In this document: one piece after another, positions 27,896-36,629 of the stretch
Numbering within the stretch: the first letter of the stretch is position 1
Layout of the letters: the number at the start of each line of letters is the position of its first letter
Source: an uncultured Frankiales bacterium
Lineage (GTDB): Bacteria; Actinomycetota; Actinomycetes; Mycobacteriales; SCTD01
NCBI GenBank assembly: GCA_946479905.1
Contig: CAMLIA010000006.1
Location: forward strand, 1-55,573
Reading direction: 5' to 3'
Length of the DNA: 55,573 nucleotides
Notes under the pieces: generated by a model
What the model saw: the letters and a program-made list of their open reading frames with translations, nothing else
Told to the model about the DNA's origin: nothing
The model's database searches: none
Made by a program: the position numbers and the translations under genes

Positions 27896-28819
27896 GTGGA
27901 ACTGTTCCTCCAGCAGCTCACCAACGGCATCGTTCTCGGCGCGACCTACGGGCTCGTCGCCCTCGGCTACACGATGGTCTACGGCATCGTGCAGCTCATC
28001 AACTTCGCGCACGGCGAGATCTTCATGCTCGGCGGCTTCGGCGCGCTGACCACCTACCTGTGGCTGCCGGGCGGTACGCCGACGGCCGTCGCGCTGCCGA
28101 CGATGCTGGTCGGCGGCATGATCGTCAGCATCACCGCCGGCGTCCTCATGGAGCGCTTCGCCTACCGCCCGCTGCGCTCGGCGCCGCGGCTCGCGCCGCT
28201 CATCACGGCGCTCGGCGTCTCGGTCTTCCTCCAGGAGCTGGTCCGCAACTTCTACCCGCACGGCGACGTGGCGCGCAACTTCCCCCAGCTGCTCGACCCG
28301 ACCAAGCAGATCCACCTCCCCGGCGGCGCGGACATCAACATGCCGGACCTCGTGACGGTGCTGGTCGCCGTCGCCGGCATGCTCGCGCTCTCGACGTTCG
28401 TGCGGAAGTCGCGCACCGGCCGGGCCATGCAGGCGACGGCCCAGGACCCCGACACCGCGCGGCTGATGGGGGTCGACGTCGACCGCATCATCGTGACCGC
28501 GTTCGTCCTCGGCGCCGGCCTGGCCGCACTCGCCGGGATGGCTCAGGGGCTGCGCTTCGGCCAGGTGGACTTCCGGATGGGCTTCCTGGTGGGCGTGAAG
28601 GCGTTCACCGCCGCGGTCCTCGGGGGGATCGGCAACATCAGCGGGGCGGTGCTCGGCGGGTTCACGCTGGGGATCGTCGAGGTGATGGCCACCCAGTACG
28701 CCCCGGAGCCCTTCAGCGGGACGGCCTGGAAGGACGCGTGGGCCTTCGTCGTCCTCATCCTGGTCCTCACCGTCCGCCCGACCGGTCTGCTCGGCGAGCG
28801 CGTGGCGGCCCGCGCATGA
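27896..28819 (+). CDS. livH: Branched-chain amino acid ABC transporter permease LivH
   Basis: 307 residues, GTG start, about eight membrane helices. Start region LFLQQLTNGIVLGATYGLVALGYTMVYGI and INFAHGEIFMLG are hallmarks of LivH. The coupling region MGVDVDRIIVTAFVLGAGLAALAG and GGIGNISGAVLGG near the C-terminus contact the ATPases. One half of the transmembrane channel with LivM, whose ATG overlaps its stop. No clear ribosome binding site apart from AGGAG at 27881-27885. Confidence 0.95.
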   Translation: MELFLQQLTNGIVLGATYGLVALGYTMVYGIVQLINFAHGEIFMLGGFGALTTYLWLPGGTPTAVALPTMLVGGMIVSITAGVLMERFAYRPLRSAPRLAPLITALGVSVFLQELVRNFYPHGDVARNFPQLLDPTKQIHLPGGADINMPDLVTVLVAVAGMLALSTFVRKSRTGRAMQATAQDPDTARLMGVDVDRIIVTAFVLGAGLAALAGMAQGLRFGQVDFRMGFLVGVKAFTAAVLGGIGNISGAVLGGFTLGIVEVMATQYAPEPFSGTAWKDAWAFVVLILVLTVRPTGLLGERVAARA

Positions 28820-30564
28820 TCGCTGAGGGGTTCCGCCGGGTCGTCTGGTTCGGCCCGCGCCAGGTCGCGAAGCTGCCTCCCACGACCCGCCGGGCGCTGC
28901 TGCTCGCCGGCGCAGCGGTCCTCGCGGTGGCCTGCCTGCTGCCGTGGGCGTCCTACGCCGGCTTCCCCGGGAAGATGACGCTGGCCGGCAACCCCGGGGG
29001 CGCGCGGCTCCACGTCCTGCTGCTGGTCCTGCCCACCTTCCTGCTGCTCCGCGGGGTCGACGTCGTCAACGCGGCCCGGGTGGCCGCCGCCTTCGCCCTC
29101 GCCGACGTCGCCCTGACCACCCTGTTCATCGGGTACGCCGGCGGCGGGACCGTCAACGTCGGGTACGGCGCCTGGGTCGCGGTGCTCGGCGCCATGCTGT
29201 TCTTCCTGGGAGCGTGGGGCTCCGAGCCGGGTGGCCGGGCCCCGGTCGCGGACCTGCCGGACCGGTCGTGGCGCCCGGTGGCCGAGCTGCTTCTCGTCGT
29301 CGGCGTCAGCGTCGTCGCGCTCGTCGTCTTCGTGGTCGGCCTCGGGATCCCGACCTCCGACATCGCCAACGGCAACGACCACAAGCTGCTCGGCGCGATC
29401 TCGATGAACGACCTCACGAACGAGGGCGAGTTCCTGTCCTTCCTGCTCCTCGTCGCCGGCGGCGTGATGGTGCTGTCCCGGCTCGGCGTCACGCAGGCGG
29501 TCGGAGCGCTCACCAAGAAGCACAACCGGCTGCTCGTCGTGAGCGCGATCGTCGCCGCCACCTGCTTCCCCTTCACGCAGGACGGCAACGGCTACTCGCT
29601 GCGGATCGCGGCCAGCATCGGCGTGTTCGCCGCCGCGGCCGTCGGGCTCAACATCGTCGTCGGGCTGGCCGGCCTGCTGGACCTCGGCTACATCGCGTTC
29701 TTCGGCGTGGGCGCGTACTTCGCCGCGATCGTCAGCGGCAGCACGAGCAGCTACTACCACGTGCACCTGCCGTTCGGTCTGACCATCGTCCTCGGCGGCC
29801 TCGTGGCAGGCCTGTTCGGTGTGCTCCTCGGAGCGCCGACGCTGCGGCTGCGCGGCGACTACCTCGCCATCGTCACGCTCGGCTTCGGCGAGATCTTCCG
29901 CATCACGGCCAACAACCTGGACGGCTCGGCCGGGCCGAAGCTCACCAACGGCCCCAACGGCATCAGCCGCATCCCGGACCTGCAGCTCGGGTCGTTCGAC
30001 TTCGGCGCCACCCACACGCTGTTCGGGGTCGCGCTGCCGTTCCAGGCGAACTACTACTGGCTGGAGATCGTGCTCATCGCCTTCGTCATGACGGCCTTCC
30101 TGCGGCTCGCCGAGTCGCGCATCGGCCGGGCCTGGGTGGCGATCCGCGAGGACGAGCTCGCCGCCGCGGCCACCGGCATCAACACCACCCGGCTGAAGCT
30201 GCTGGCCTTCGCCCTGGGCGCGACCCTCGCCGGCGTCGCCGGGACGGTCGACGCCCACGTGGTCAAGGTCGCGGAGCCCAACAGCTTCACGTTCCTCGAG
30301 TCGGCACTGCTGCTGTCGGCGGTCATCCTCGGTGGGATGGGGACGGTCCCCGGGGCGCTGCTGGGGGCGACGGTGCTCTACCTGCTCCCGGAGAAGCTGC
30401 GCTTCCTGCAGGACCTGCGGCTGCTGGTCTTCGGCATGGTGCTCGTCCTCATCATGCGGTTCCGGCCGGAGGGCCTGGTGCCGAGCAAGCGCCGCCGTCG
30501 TGAGCTGCACGAGGCAGGCGGCACCCCCGACGCCCTGTCGGCGCCTCCGGGAGCGCACGCGTGA
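28816..30564 (+). CDS. livM: LivM-type permease with an extra N-terminal membrane domain
   Basis: 582 residues from the ATG overlapping the livH stop; usual LivM proteins are about 320-430. The C-terminal ~330 residues are standard LivM: VGLNIVVGLAGLLDLGYIAFFGVGAYFAAI, TLRLRGDYLAIVTLGFGEI, AWVAIREDELAAAATGIN and GGMGTVPGALLGA. The first ~240 residues hold about six further hydrophobic helices (for example ALLLAGAAVLAVACLLPWAS and LHVLLLVLPTFLLLRGVDVV) without similarity I recognise. The reading frame is continuous and codon usage uniform, so this looks like a true extension rather than a sequencing fusion. It might modulate transport or assembly. Confidence 0.9.
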   Translation: MIAEGFRRVVWFGPRQVAKLPPTTRRALLLAGAAVLAVACLLPWASYAGFPGKMTLAGNPGGARLHVLLLVLPTFLLLRGVDVVNAARVAAAFALADVALTTLFIGYAGGGTVNVGYGAWVAVLGAMLFFLGAWGSEPGGRAPVADLPDRSWRPVAELLLVVGVSVVALVVFVVGLGIPTSDIANGNDHKLLGAISMNDLTNEGEFLSFLLLVAGGVMVLSRLGVTQAVGALTKKHNRLLVVSAIVAATCFPFTQDGNGYSLRIAASIGVFAAAAVGLNIVVGLAGLLDLGYIAFFGVGAYFAAIVSGSTSSYYHVHLPFGLTIVLGGLVAGLFGVLLGAPTLRLRGDYLAIVTLGFGEIFRITANNLDGSAGPKLTNGPNGISRIPDLQLGSFDFGATHTLFGVALPFQANYYWLEIVLIAFVMTAFLRLAESRIGRAWVAIREDELAAAATGINTTRLKLLAFALGATLAGVAGTVDAHVVKVAEPNSFTFLESALLLSAVILGGMGTVPGALLGATVLYLLPEKLRFLQDLRLLVFGMVLVLIMRFRPEGLVPSKRRRRELHEAGGTPDALSAPPGAHA

Positions 30565-31346
30565 CCGCCCCGGAGACGGTGCTCGAGGCCACCGGGGTCA
30601 CCAAGCGCTTCGGCGGCCTGACCGCCGTCAAGGACGTGTCCCTGGCCGTGGCGGCCGGAGAGGTCGTGGGGCTGATCGGCCCGAACGGTGCCGGCAAGAC
30701 CACCTTCTTCAACTGCCTCACCGGCATGGAGACGCCGACGACCGGTGTGGTGACGTACAAGGGCTCCCGGCTGCCGGCCCGTCCCGACCTCATCCTCAAG
30801 ACCGGCATCGCCCGGACCTTCCAGAACATCCGGCTCTTCACCAACATGACGGCCATCGAGAACGTCATGGTGGGCCGGCACGCGCGGACGAAGGCAGGGG
30901 TCCTCGCTGCCGTGGGCCGTGGTCCGCGCTACCACCGCGAGGAGCGGGAGTCGGAGGACATGGCCCGCGAGCTCCTCGACTTCGTGGGCATGCCGAAGGT
31001 CGGTGACGAGCTGGCCAAGTCGCTGCCGTACGGCGACCAGCGGCGGCTCGAGATCGCGCGGGCGCTCGCCACCGAGCCTGGCCTGCTGCTGCTGGACGAG
31101 CCGACGGCCGGGATGAACGCCAAGGAGACCGCCGACGCCGTGCAGCTGGTGCGCCGGATCCAGGAGCGCGGCATCAGCGTGGTGCTCATCGAGCACGACA
31201 TGCGCTTCGTGTTCGGTCTGTGCGACCGGGTCGCGGTGCTGGTGCAGGGTGAGAAGCTGCTCGAGGGGAGTCCGTCCGAGGTGCAGTCCGACGAGCGGGT
31301 CATCGCGGCCTACCTGGGCAAGTCCCCCGAGGAGGAGCAGCAGTGA
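30561..31346 (+). CDS. livG: Branched-chain amino acid ABC transporter ATPase LivG
   Basis: 261 residues, GTG overlapping the livM stop. Walker A GLIGPNGAGKTTFFN, Q-loop in ARTFQNIRLF, signature LPYGDQRRLEIARAL (LSYGDQ-type, usual for LivG), Walker B LLLLDEPTAGM and switch His in IEHDMRFVF. Cytoplasmic ATPase acting with LivF as a heterodimer to power uptake. Its stop overlaps the livF GTG. Confidence 0.95.
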   Translation: MTAPETVLEATGVTKRFGGLTAVKDVSLAVAAGEVVGLIGPNGAGKTTFFNCLTGMETPTTGVVTYKGSRLPARPDLILKTGIARTFQNIRLFTNMTAIENVMVGRHARTKAGVLAAVGRGPRYHREERESEDMARELLDFVGMPKVGDELAKSLPYGDQRRLEIARALATEPGLLLLDEPTAGMNAKETADAVQLVRRIQERGISVVLIEHDMRFVFGLCDRVAVLVQGEKLLEGSPSEVQSDERVIAAYLGKSPEEEQQ

Positions 31347-32053
31347 GCCTGCTCGAGGTCCGCGACCTCCACGTCAGCTACGGCGCGATCGAGGCCATCA
31401 AGGGCATCAGCCTCGACGTGGAGCAGGGTCAGGTCGTGACCCTCATCGGCACCAACGGGGCCGGCAAGACGACGACGCTCCGCACCCTGAGCGGGCTGCT
31501 CAAGCCGACGCAGGGCTCGGTCACGTTCGACGGCGACCGTCTCGACGGCACGCCTGCGCACGACGTCGTCGTCCGCGGCATCGCGCACTCCCCGGAGGGC
31601 CGCAGGATCTTTCCCCTCATGACGGTGGAGGAGAACCTCGAGCTCGGCGCCTACAGCCGGAAGGGACAGCCGTACGCCGAGGACGTCGCCTCGGTCTTCA
31701 CCCGCTTCCCGCGGCTGGAGGAGAGGCGCTCCCAGAAGGCCGGGACGCTGTCGGGCGGGGAGCAGCAGATGCTCGCCATCGGCCGCGCCCTGATGAGCCG
31801 GCCGCGGCTCCTCATGCTCGACGAGCCCTCGATGGGGCTCTCGCCGATCATGATGCAGCTGATCTTCGACACGATCGCGGAGCTCAAGGCCTCCGGCACG
31901 ACGATCCTGCTGGTCGAGCAGAACGCGTCGGCCGCACTGGCCCTGGCCGACGTCGGCTACGTCCTGGAGACCGGGAAGATCGTGCTGTCCGGCACCGGGA
32001 AGGACCTGCTCACCGACGAGAAGGTCCGCAAGGCCTACCTGGGCGAGGACTGA
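31343..32053 (+). CDS. livF: Branched-chain amino acid ABC transporter ATPase LivF
   Basis: 236 residues. Begins LLEVRDLHVSYGAIEAIKG. Walker A LIGTNGAGKTTTLR, the LivF-typical SPEGRRIFPLMTVEENL, signature LSGGEQQMLAIGRAL, Walker B LLMLDEPSMGLSP and switch residue in LVEQNA (Gln in place of His, normal for LivF). Ends with the conserved VRKAYLGED. Last gene of the five-gene cluster. Confidence 0.95.
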   Translation: MSLLEVRDLHVSYGAIEAIKGISLDVEQGQVVTLIGTNGAGKTTTLRTLSGLLKPTQGSVTFDGDRLDGTPAHDVVVRGIAHSPEGRRIFPLMTVEENLELGAYSRKGQPYAEDVASVFTRFPRLEERRSQKAGTLSGGEQQMLAIGRALMSRPRLLMLDEPSMGLSPIMMQLIFDTIAELKASGTTILLVEQNASAALALADVGYVLETGKIVLSGTGKDLLTDEKVRKAYLGED

Positions 32054-32403
32054 CCGGGCTGGACGGTTCCGGGACGCAGGAAGAGCCCGAGAGCGCCGTT
32101 GGCTCCGTCCAGGTCTTCCCCGACCCTGCACGTTCTCTACTGGGCACTCCCGGGCCCTACCCGACCGCAAACCCTAGACCTCTGGTCGAGGAAGGGTCAA
32201 CGCGGTCGGGGGTGACTTTCGGCCCGGTTTCCACCCGGTCGGGGCACTGGCGCCCCCCGCTGCCGTGAGTAGGGTGATCGGTGCTCAGGGGGGAGCCCAG
32301 GAATCCCTCCCGGGCAGCCACCCAGTGCTCGTCCCGGAACCGCCCCCTCGGGTCCGGAGCGTTCGGCAGTCGCCGGTTCGCCGGCCCGTCCCCGGGAGTT
32401 GCT
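32054..32403 (+). promoter_or_regulatory. 350-bp intergenic region with repeats and a candidate promoter for the acetyltransferase
   Basis: No convincing gene. CGGTCGGGG occurs at 32203-32211 and 32236-32244, and its complement CCCGACCG at 32160-32167, a possible regulator-binding cluster. TAGGGT (32270-32275) resembles the -10 boxes elsewhere and would start transcription near 32281. A GTG at 32281 opens a frame continuous with the acetyltransferase, but the added 41 residues have poor codon usage (AGG, AAT, GGA, GTT) and no domain. GGGAG (32394-32398) supports the GTG at 32404 instead. Confidence 0.45.
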
Positions 32404-33030
32404 GTGCTCAGCAGTTCGGTGCGCGTGCGGGCTGCGACCGAGGCTGACCTGCCCGTGCTGCTCGAGCTCGGGGACGAGCTGCGGGACCAGGTGCTCCCCG
32501 TCGAGGGCCGCAGCCGAGCCGCCGCATCCGGGGTCAAGGGGACGGCGAACCGCGCCGCCCTCGCGCAGCGCTACTGCGAGGCGATCGGCGACCCGGCGCG
32601 GCGCCTGGTGCTCGCGGTGGGCGGCAAGCCCGGTGAGCCCGAGGTGGCCCTCGGGATGGCGCTGTTCACCGTGTCCACGGCCAACGCGCTCGTGGACCTC
32701 CCTGCCGTGCACATGAGCCACGCGGTGGTCGCGGACAAGCACCGCAAGCGCGGCGCCGGCAAGGCACTGGTGGCGGCCGCGGCGGCCTACGCCGAGGAGC
32801 AGGGGATCGAGCAGCTCGTCGTGAGCGTGCACCCGGGATCGCGGGACGCCGCCCGCTTCTTCGCCCGGCTCGGCTTCGCTCCGCAGGCCGTCCGTCGTAC
32901 CGCGCCCGTGTCGGTCGTCCGCCGCAAGCTGAGCTCGGGAGACCGCACGGTGGAGCGCATCGTGCGGCAGACCCGTCGCCGGCCGGCGGCCCCCCTGCCG
33001 CTGGGCGCCGCTGACGGGGGCGACACCTAG
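32404..33030 (+). CDS. GNAT-family N-acetyltransferase
   Basis: 208 residues from the GTG at 32404 (GGGAG 5 nt upstream). The single GNAT domain starts VRVRAATEADLPVLLELGDEL. The acetyl-CoA pyrophosphate loop is visible as VADKHRKRGAGKALVAAA (the R/Q-x-x-G-x-G/A pattern), and SRDAARFFARLGFAP is the following helix. The C-terminal 50 residues are basic (RRKLSSGDRTVERIVRQTRRRP) and may bind nucleic acid or ribosome. Acceptor substrate unknown. The TAG stop is part of the likely polA -10 box. Confidence 0.85.
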   Translation: MLSSSVRVRAATEADLPVLLELGDELRDQVLPVEGRSRAAASGVKGTANRAALAQRYCEAIGDPARRLVLAVGGKPGEPEVALGMALFTVSTANALVDLPAVHMSHAVVADKHRKRGAGKALVAAAAAYAEEQGIEQLVVSVHPGSRDAARFFARLGFAPQAVRRTAPVSVVRRKLSSGDRTVERIVRQTRRRPAAPLPLGAADGGDT

Positions 33031-33040
33031 ACTCCGGGAC
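33028..33040 (+). promoter_or_regulatory. Candidate leaderless promoter of polA
   Basis: TAGACT (33028-33033) includes the upstream TAG stop and is followed by 7 nt and the polA GTG, with no Shine-Dalgarno in between. Confidence 0.4.
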
Positions 33041-35725
33041 GTGCCCGAGGTCGAACGCTCCCGGTCCAGGCTGCTGCTGCTCGACGGGCACTCGCTCGCC
33101 TACCGGGCCTTCTTCGCTCTTCCGGTGGAGAACTTCTCCACGACGGACGGGCAGCCCACGAACGCCGTCTACGGCTTCACCGCGATGCTCATCAACGTGC
33201 TGCGCGACGAGTCGCCGACGCACGTCGCCGTGACCTTCGACGTGTCGAAGTCCAACTTCCGGCACGAGGCGTTCGCCGACTACAAGGCCACCCGCTCGGA
33301 GACGCCGGCGGACTTCAAGGGGCAGGTCTCGCTGGTGCGGGAGGTGCTGGACGCGCTGCGCATCCCCGTGGTGACGGCCGAGGGGTTCGAGGCCGACGAC
33401 GTCATCGCCACCCTCGCCACCCAGGCCGCCGCCGACGACATGGACGTCCTCATCGTCACCGGGGACCGGGACGCGTTCCAGCTCGTCAACGACCGGATCA
33501 CCGTGCTCTACAACTCCCGCGGCGTCTCCGACATGCGACGGATGACACCGGAGGCCGTGGAGGAGAAGTACGGCCTCTCACCGGCCCAGTACCCCGAGTT
33601 CGCGGCGCTGCGGGGCGACCCGAGCGACAACCTGCCCGGCATCCCGGGCCTCGGGGAGAAGACCGCCACCAAGCTGATCCAGCAGTACGGCGACGTCGAG
33701 GGCCTGGTCGCGCACGTCGACGAGGTGAAGGGCAAGGTCGGGGACAACCTGCGCGCCGGGCTGTCCCACGTGATGATGAACCGCCGCCTCACCGAGCTGG
33801 TCCGCGACGTGCCGCTCGAGGTCGGTCCGCACGACCTCGGCATCCAGCAGTGGGACCGCGACGAGGTGCACAAGGTCTTCGACGCGCTGCAGTTCCGGGT
33901 CCTGCGGGAGCGGCTGTGGGACACGCTGTCCTCGGCCGAGCCGGAGGCCGACCAGGGCTTCGAGGTGGACCTGCAGATCGTGCCCCCCGGTGGCGTCTCG
34001 GCGTTCCTCAGGTCGCTGCCGCGCGGGGTCCGGGTCGGCCTGCACGTGCGCGGCACCTGGAGCCGGGGCACCGGCGACGCGCACGGCCTCGGCATCGCGA
34101 CCGAGGGCGACGGGCCCGCCGGCTACCTCGACCTCGAGGAGCTGACACCCGAGGACGACGCGGCGCTGGCCGCCTGGCTGGCGGACCCGCACGTCGCGAA
34201 GGCGCTGCACGACAGCAAGGGGCCGCTGCACTCGCTGGAGTGCCGGGGCTGGACCGTGGACGGCATCACGTCCGACACGGCGCTGGCGGCGTACCTCGCC
34301 CTGCCGGGACAGGGCGTCTTCGACCTGGCGGACCTGTCGCTGCGCTACCTGCGCACCGAGCTGCGCAAGGAGGCCGCGGACGACGGCCAGCTGACCCTCG
34401 ACGGCGGCGAGGACGAGACCGCCGCCGAGGACGCCGCGCTGCGGGCCCGGGCCGTCGCCGACCTGGCGGTGGCGCTCGACAAGGACCTCGACACCAGGGG
34501 CGGGACGAAGCTGCTGCACGAGGTCGAGCTGCCGCTCGTGCGCGTGCTGGCCGAGTGCGAGCGCGTCGGCATCGCCGCCGACGTCGACCACCTCGAGGCG
34601 CTCGAGAGCCGGCTGCGCGACCAGGTGAAGCTGGCGGCGGAGGAGGCCTACGCGACGGTCGGGCACGAGTTCCACCTCGGGTCGCCGAAGCAGCTGCAGG
34701 CGCTGCTGTTCGACGAGCTGGGGCTGCCGAAGACGAAGAAGATCAAGACGGGCTACACGACCGACGCCGACGCCCTGCAGAACCTGATCGGGACGCACCC
34801 CGTCATCGACGCGCTGCTCAACCACCGCGAGGTCACCCGGCTGCTCATGGTCGTCGAGAAGCAGCTGCTGCCGACGGTCGCGGACGACGGCCGCATCCAC
34901 ACGACCTTCAAGCAGATGGTCGCGGCCACCGGGCGGCTGTCGTCGGACAACCCGAACCTGCAGAACGTCCCGATCCGCACCGCGCAGGGCCGCGAGATCC
35001 GGCAGGGCTTCATCGCCGGCGCCGGCTTCGAGTCGCTCATGACGGCGGACTACAGCCAGATCGAGATGCGGATCATGGCGCACCTGTCCGACGACGCCGG
35101 GCTGAAGGAGGCGTTCCTGTCGGGCGAGGACCTGCACACCTTCGTCGCCTCCCGCGCCCTCGGCATCCCGCCCGACCAGGTGGACCCTGAGCTCCGCCGT
35201 CGCATCAAGGCGATGTCCTACGGCCTCGCCTACGGGCTGTCGGCCTTCGGGCTCGCCGCCCAGCTGCGCATCACGCGCGAGGAGGCCAAGGAGCAGATGG
35301 ACGCCTACTTCGAGCGGTTCGGCGGCGTGCGGGACTACCTGCGCGACGTCGTGGCGCAGGCGACGAAGGACGGCTACACATCGACGATCCTCGACCGACG
35401 GCGGTACCTGCCGGACCTGACGAGCGACAACCGGCAGCGCCGGGAGATGGCCGAGCGGATGGCGCTGAACGCCCCCATCCAGGGCAGCGCCGCCGACATC
35501 ATCAAGGTCGCGATGCTCAACGTGTCCCGGGCGCTGAAGGCGGCGGGCATGCGGTCGCGGCTGCTGCTGCAGGTGCACGACGAGCTGGTGCTCGAGGTGG
35601 CACCGGGGGAGCGGGAGCAGCTCGAGGAGCTCGTCCGGCGCGAGATGGGCGGGGCCTACCCCCTGTCGGTGCCGCTGGACGTCAGCGTGGGTGTCGGTCG
35701 CACCTGGGACGACGCCGGCCACTGA
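33041..35725 (+). CDS. polA: DNA polymerase I
   Basis: 894 residues. The N-terminal 5' nuclease has LLLLDGHSLAYRAFFAL, FEADDVIATLA, VTGDRDAFQLV and GDPSDNLPGIPGLGEKTA. The middle 3'-5' exonuclease region (about residues 310-480) lacks the DxE acidic motif, so proofreading is probably absent, as in mycobacterial Pol I. The polymerase domain has motif A ADYSQIEMRIMAHLS near residue 670, the O-helix area IKAMSYGLAYGLSAFGLA and motif C QVHDELVLEV. Cytosolic; fills gaps in repair and removes Okazaki primers. An 11-bp unit spanning its stop codon is exactly duplicated. Confidence 0.97.
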   Translation: MPEVERSRSRLLLLDGHSLAYRAFFALPVENFSTTDGQPTNAVYGFTAMLINVLRDESPTHVAVTFDVSKSNFRHEAFADYKATRSETPADFKGQVSLVREVLDALRIPVVTAEGFEADDVIATLATQAAADDMDVLIVTGDRDAFQLVNDRITVLYNSRGVSDMRRMTPEAVEEKYGLSPAQYPEFAALRGDPSDNLPGIPGLGEKTATKLIQQYGDVEGLVAHVDEVKGKVGDNLRAGLSHVMMNRRLTELVRDVPLEVGPHDLGIQQWDRDEVHKVFDALQFRVLRERLWDTLSSAEPEADQGFEVDLQIVPPGGVSAFLRSLPRGVRVGLHVRGTWSRGTGDAHGLGIATEGDGPAGYLDLEELTPEDDAALAAWLADPHVAKALHDSKGPLHSLECRGWTVDGITSDTALAAYLALPGQGVFDLADLSLRYLRTELRKEAADDGQLTLDGGEDETAAEDAALRARAVADLAVALDKDLDTRGGTKLLHEVELPLVRVLAECERVGIAADVDHLEALESRLRDQVKLAAEEAYATVGHEFHLGSPKQLQALLFDELGLPKTKKIKTGYTTDADALQNLIGTHPVIDALLNHREVTRLLMVVEKQLLPTVADDGRIHTTFKQMVAATGRLSSDNPNLQNVPIRTAQGREIRQGFIAGAGFESLMTADYSQIEMRIMAHLSDDAGLKEAFLSGEDLHTFVASRALGIPPDQVDPELRRRIKAMSYGLAYGLSAFGLAAQLRITREEAKEQMDAYFERFGGVRDYLRDVVAQATKDGYTSTILDRRRYLPDLTSDNRQRREMAERMALNAPIQGSAADIIKVAMLNVSRALKAAGMRSRLLLQVHDELVLEVAPGEREQLEELVRREMGGAYPLSVPLDVSVGVGRTWDDAGH

Positions 35726-35736
35726 CCGGCCACTGA
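35715..35736. repeat. Perfect tandem 11-bp duplication across the polA stop
   Basis: CCGGCCACTGA occurs at 35715-35725, where its TGA is the polA stop, and again at 35726-35736. It repeats the stop codon in a shifted frame, just before the convergent stop codon at 35738-35740. Looks like a slippage event. Confidence 0.8.
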
Positions 35737-35737
35737 G

Positions 35738-36604
35738 CTACAGGCCGAGGACCTTCAGCGCGTTCTCGCGGAGGAACTTCGGCCACACCTCGTCGCGGAA
35801 CCCGACCCCAGGCATCTCGGTCATGATCCGGTCCAGGTGCAGGCCCATCGGGAAGTAGCCGGCGTAGAGCACCTTGTCGGCGCCGCGGGTGTTCGCGTAG
35901 TCGACGATGGCCTGCGGGTAGTGCTTCGGGCTGAAGGCCGACGTCGAGTAGTAGAGGTTCGGCCACTTCAGCATCAGCTTCACCGCGAGGTCGGTCCAGG
36001 GCTCGCAGCCGTGCCGCGTCACGAAGACCAGCTCCGGGAAGTCGTACATCACCTGGTCGATGAGCTCGACCCGCTGCGGCGCGGCCGGCACCCGCGGCCC
36101 CGGGACACCGGCGCAGCAGAAGACCGGCAGCCCGAGCTCCACCGCCTTCGCGTAGAAGGGGTACATCTGCGGCGCGTCGATCGCCACCTGGGGCATCAGC
36201 CCGGCAGGGAAGACCGTCATCGCCCGCACCCCCCAGGTCTCGTGCGCGCGCACGACGTCCCGGACGCCCGCCATGCCGCGGTTGGGGTCGAACTCGACGC
36301 TGCCGACGAAGCGGTCCGGGTGGCGCCGGAGCGCGTCCTCGGCGCTGGCGTTGGAGACGGAGATCAGCGCCCGCTCGACGCCCCAGGCGTCCATCGCGGG
36401 GAGCAGCAGCTCCGCGCCCTGCGGCGGCTCCTCCCCGCTGTGCGGCACGTCGGTGAACAGGTACCCCGCCGGCATCTCCATCGCCGCCGACCCGGCGTCC
36501 TTCAGCTGCGGCCGGAGGAAGGCGTAGGCCTGCTGGGACGCGGACGCGCCGGCCCGGGTGCCCATCATCGTGTCGATGATCCCGATCCCCGCCGGCATGC
36601 CCAT
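35738..36604 (-). CDS. Amidohydrolase-2-like protein lacking the usual metal ligands
   Basis: 288 residues, ATG at 36604. The barrel resembles COG2159 amidohydrolases: GVERALISVSNASAEDALRRHPDRFVGSVEF, MTVFPAGLMPQVAID, FVTRHGCEPWTDLAVKLM and NLYYSTSAF. However the N-terminal metal motif, normally D.H.H, is IDTMMG, and the C-terminal GSDYPH position reads YAGYFPMGL. So a standard metal centre cannot form; only the HxG histidine remains. From memory, a closely similar IDTM..G family exists in actinobacteria, so this may be a family trait. Last gene of the transporter-MarR operon and therefore likely to act on the imported compound or its derivative. Confidence 0.8.
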   Translation of the reverse strand: MGMPAGIGIIDTMMGTRAGASASQQAYAFLRPQLKDAGSAAMEMPAGYLFTDVPHSGEEPPQGAELLLPAMDAWGVERALISVSNASAEDALRRHPDRFVGSVEFDPNRGMAGVRDVVRAHETWGVRAMTVFPAGLMPQVAIDAPQMYPFYAKAVELGLPVFCCAGVPGPRVPAAPQRVELIDQVMYDFPELVFVTRHGCEPWTDLAVKLMLKWPNLYYSTSAFSPKHYPQAIVDYANTRGADKVLYAGYFPMGLHLDRIMTEMPGVGFRDEVWPKFLRENALKVLGL

Positions 36605-36629
36605 GGCGGGCACGGTACGACGGCGGCGA

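Noticed and set aside
32281..32403. 41-residue N-terminal extension of the acetyltransferase
   Set aside because: Open and preceded by TAGGGT, but codon use is unlike the gene, there is no domain, and the GTG at 32404 has a good ribosome binding site.
33578..35722. Long open frame antisense to polA
   Set aside because: Same shadow effect; no motif, no ribosome binding site, and the forward strand carries all polymerase motifs.
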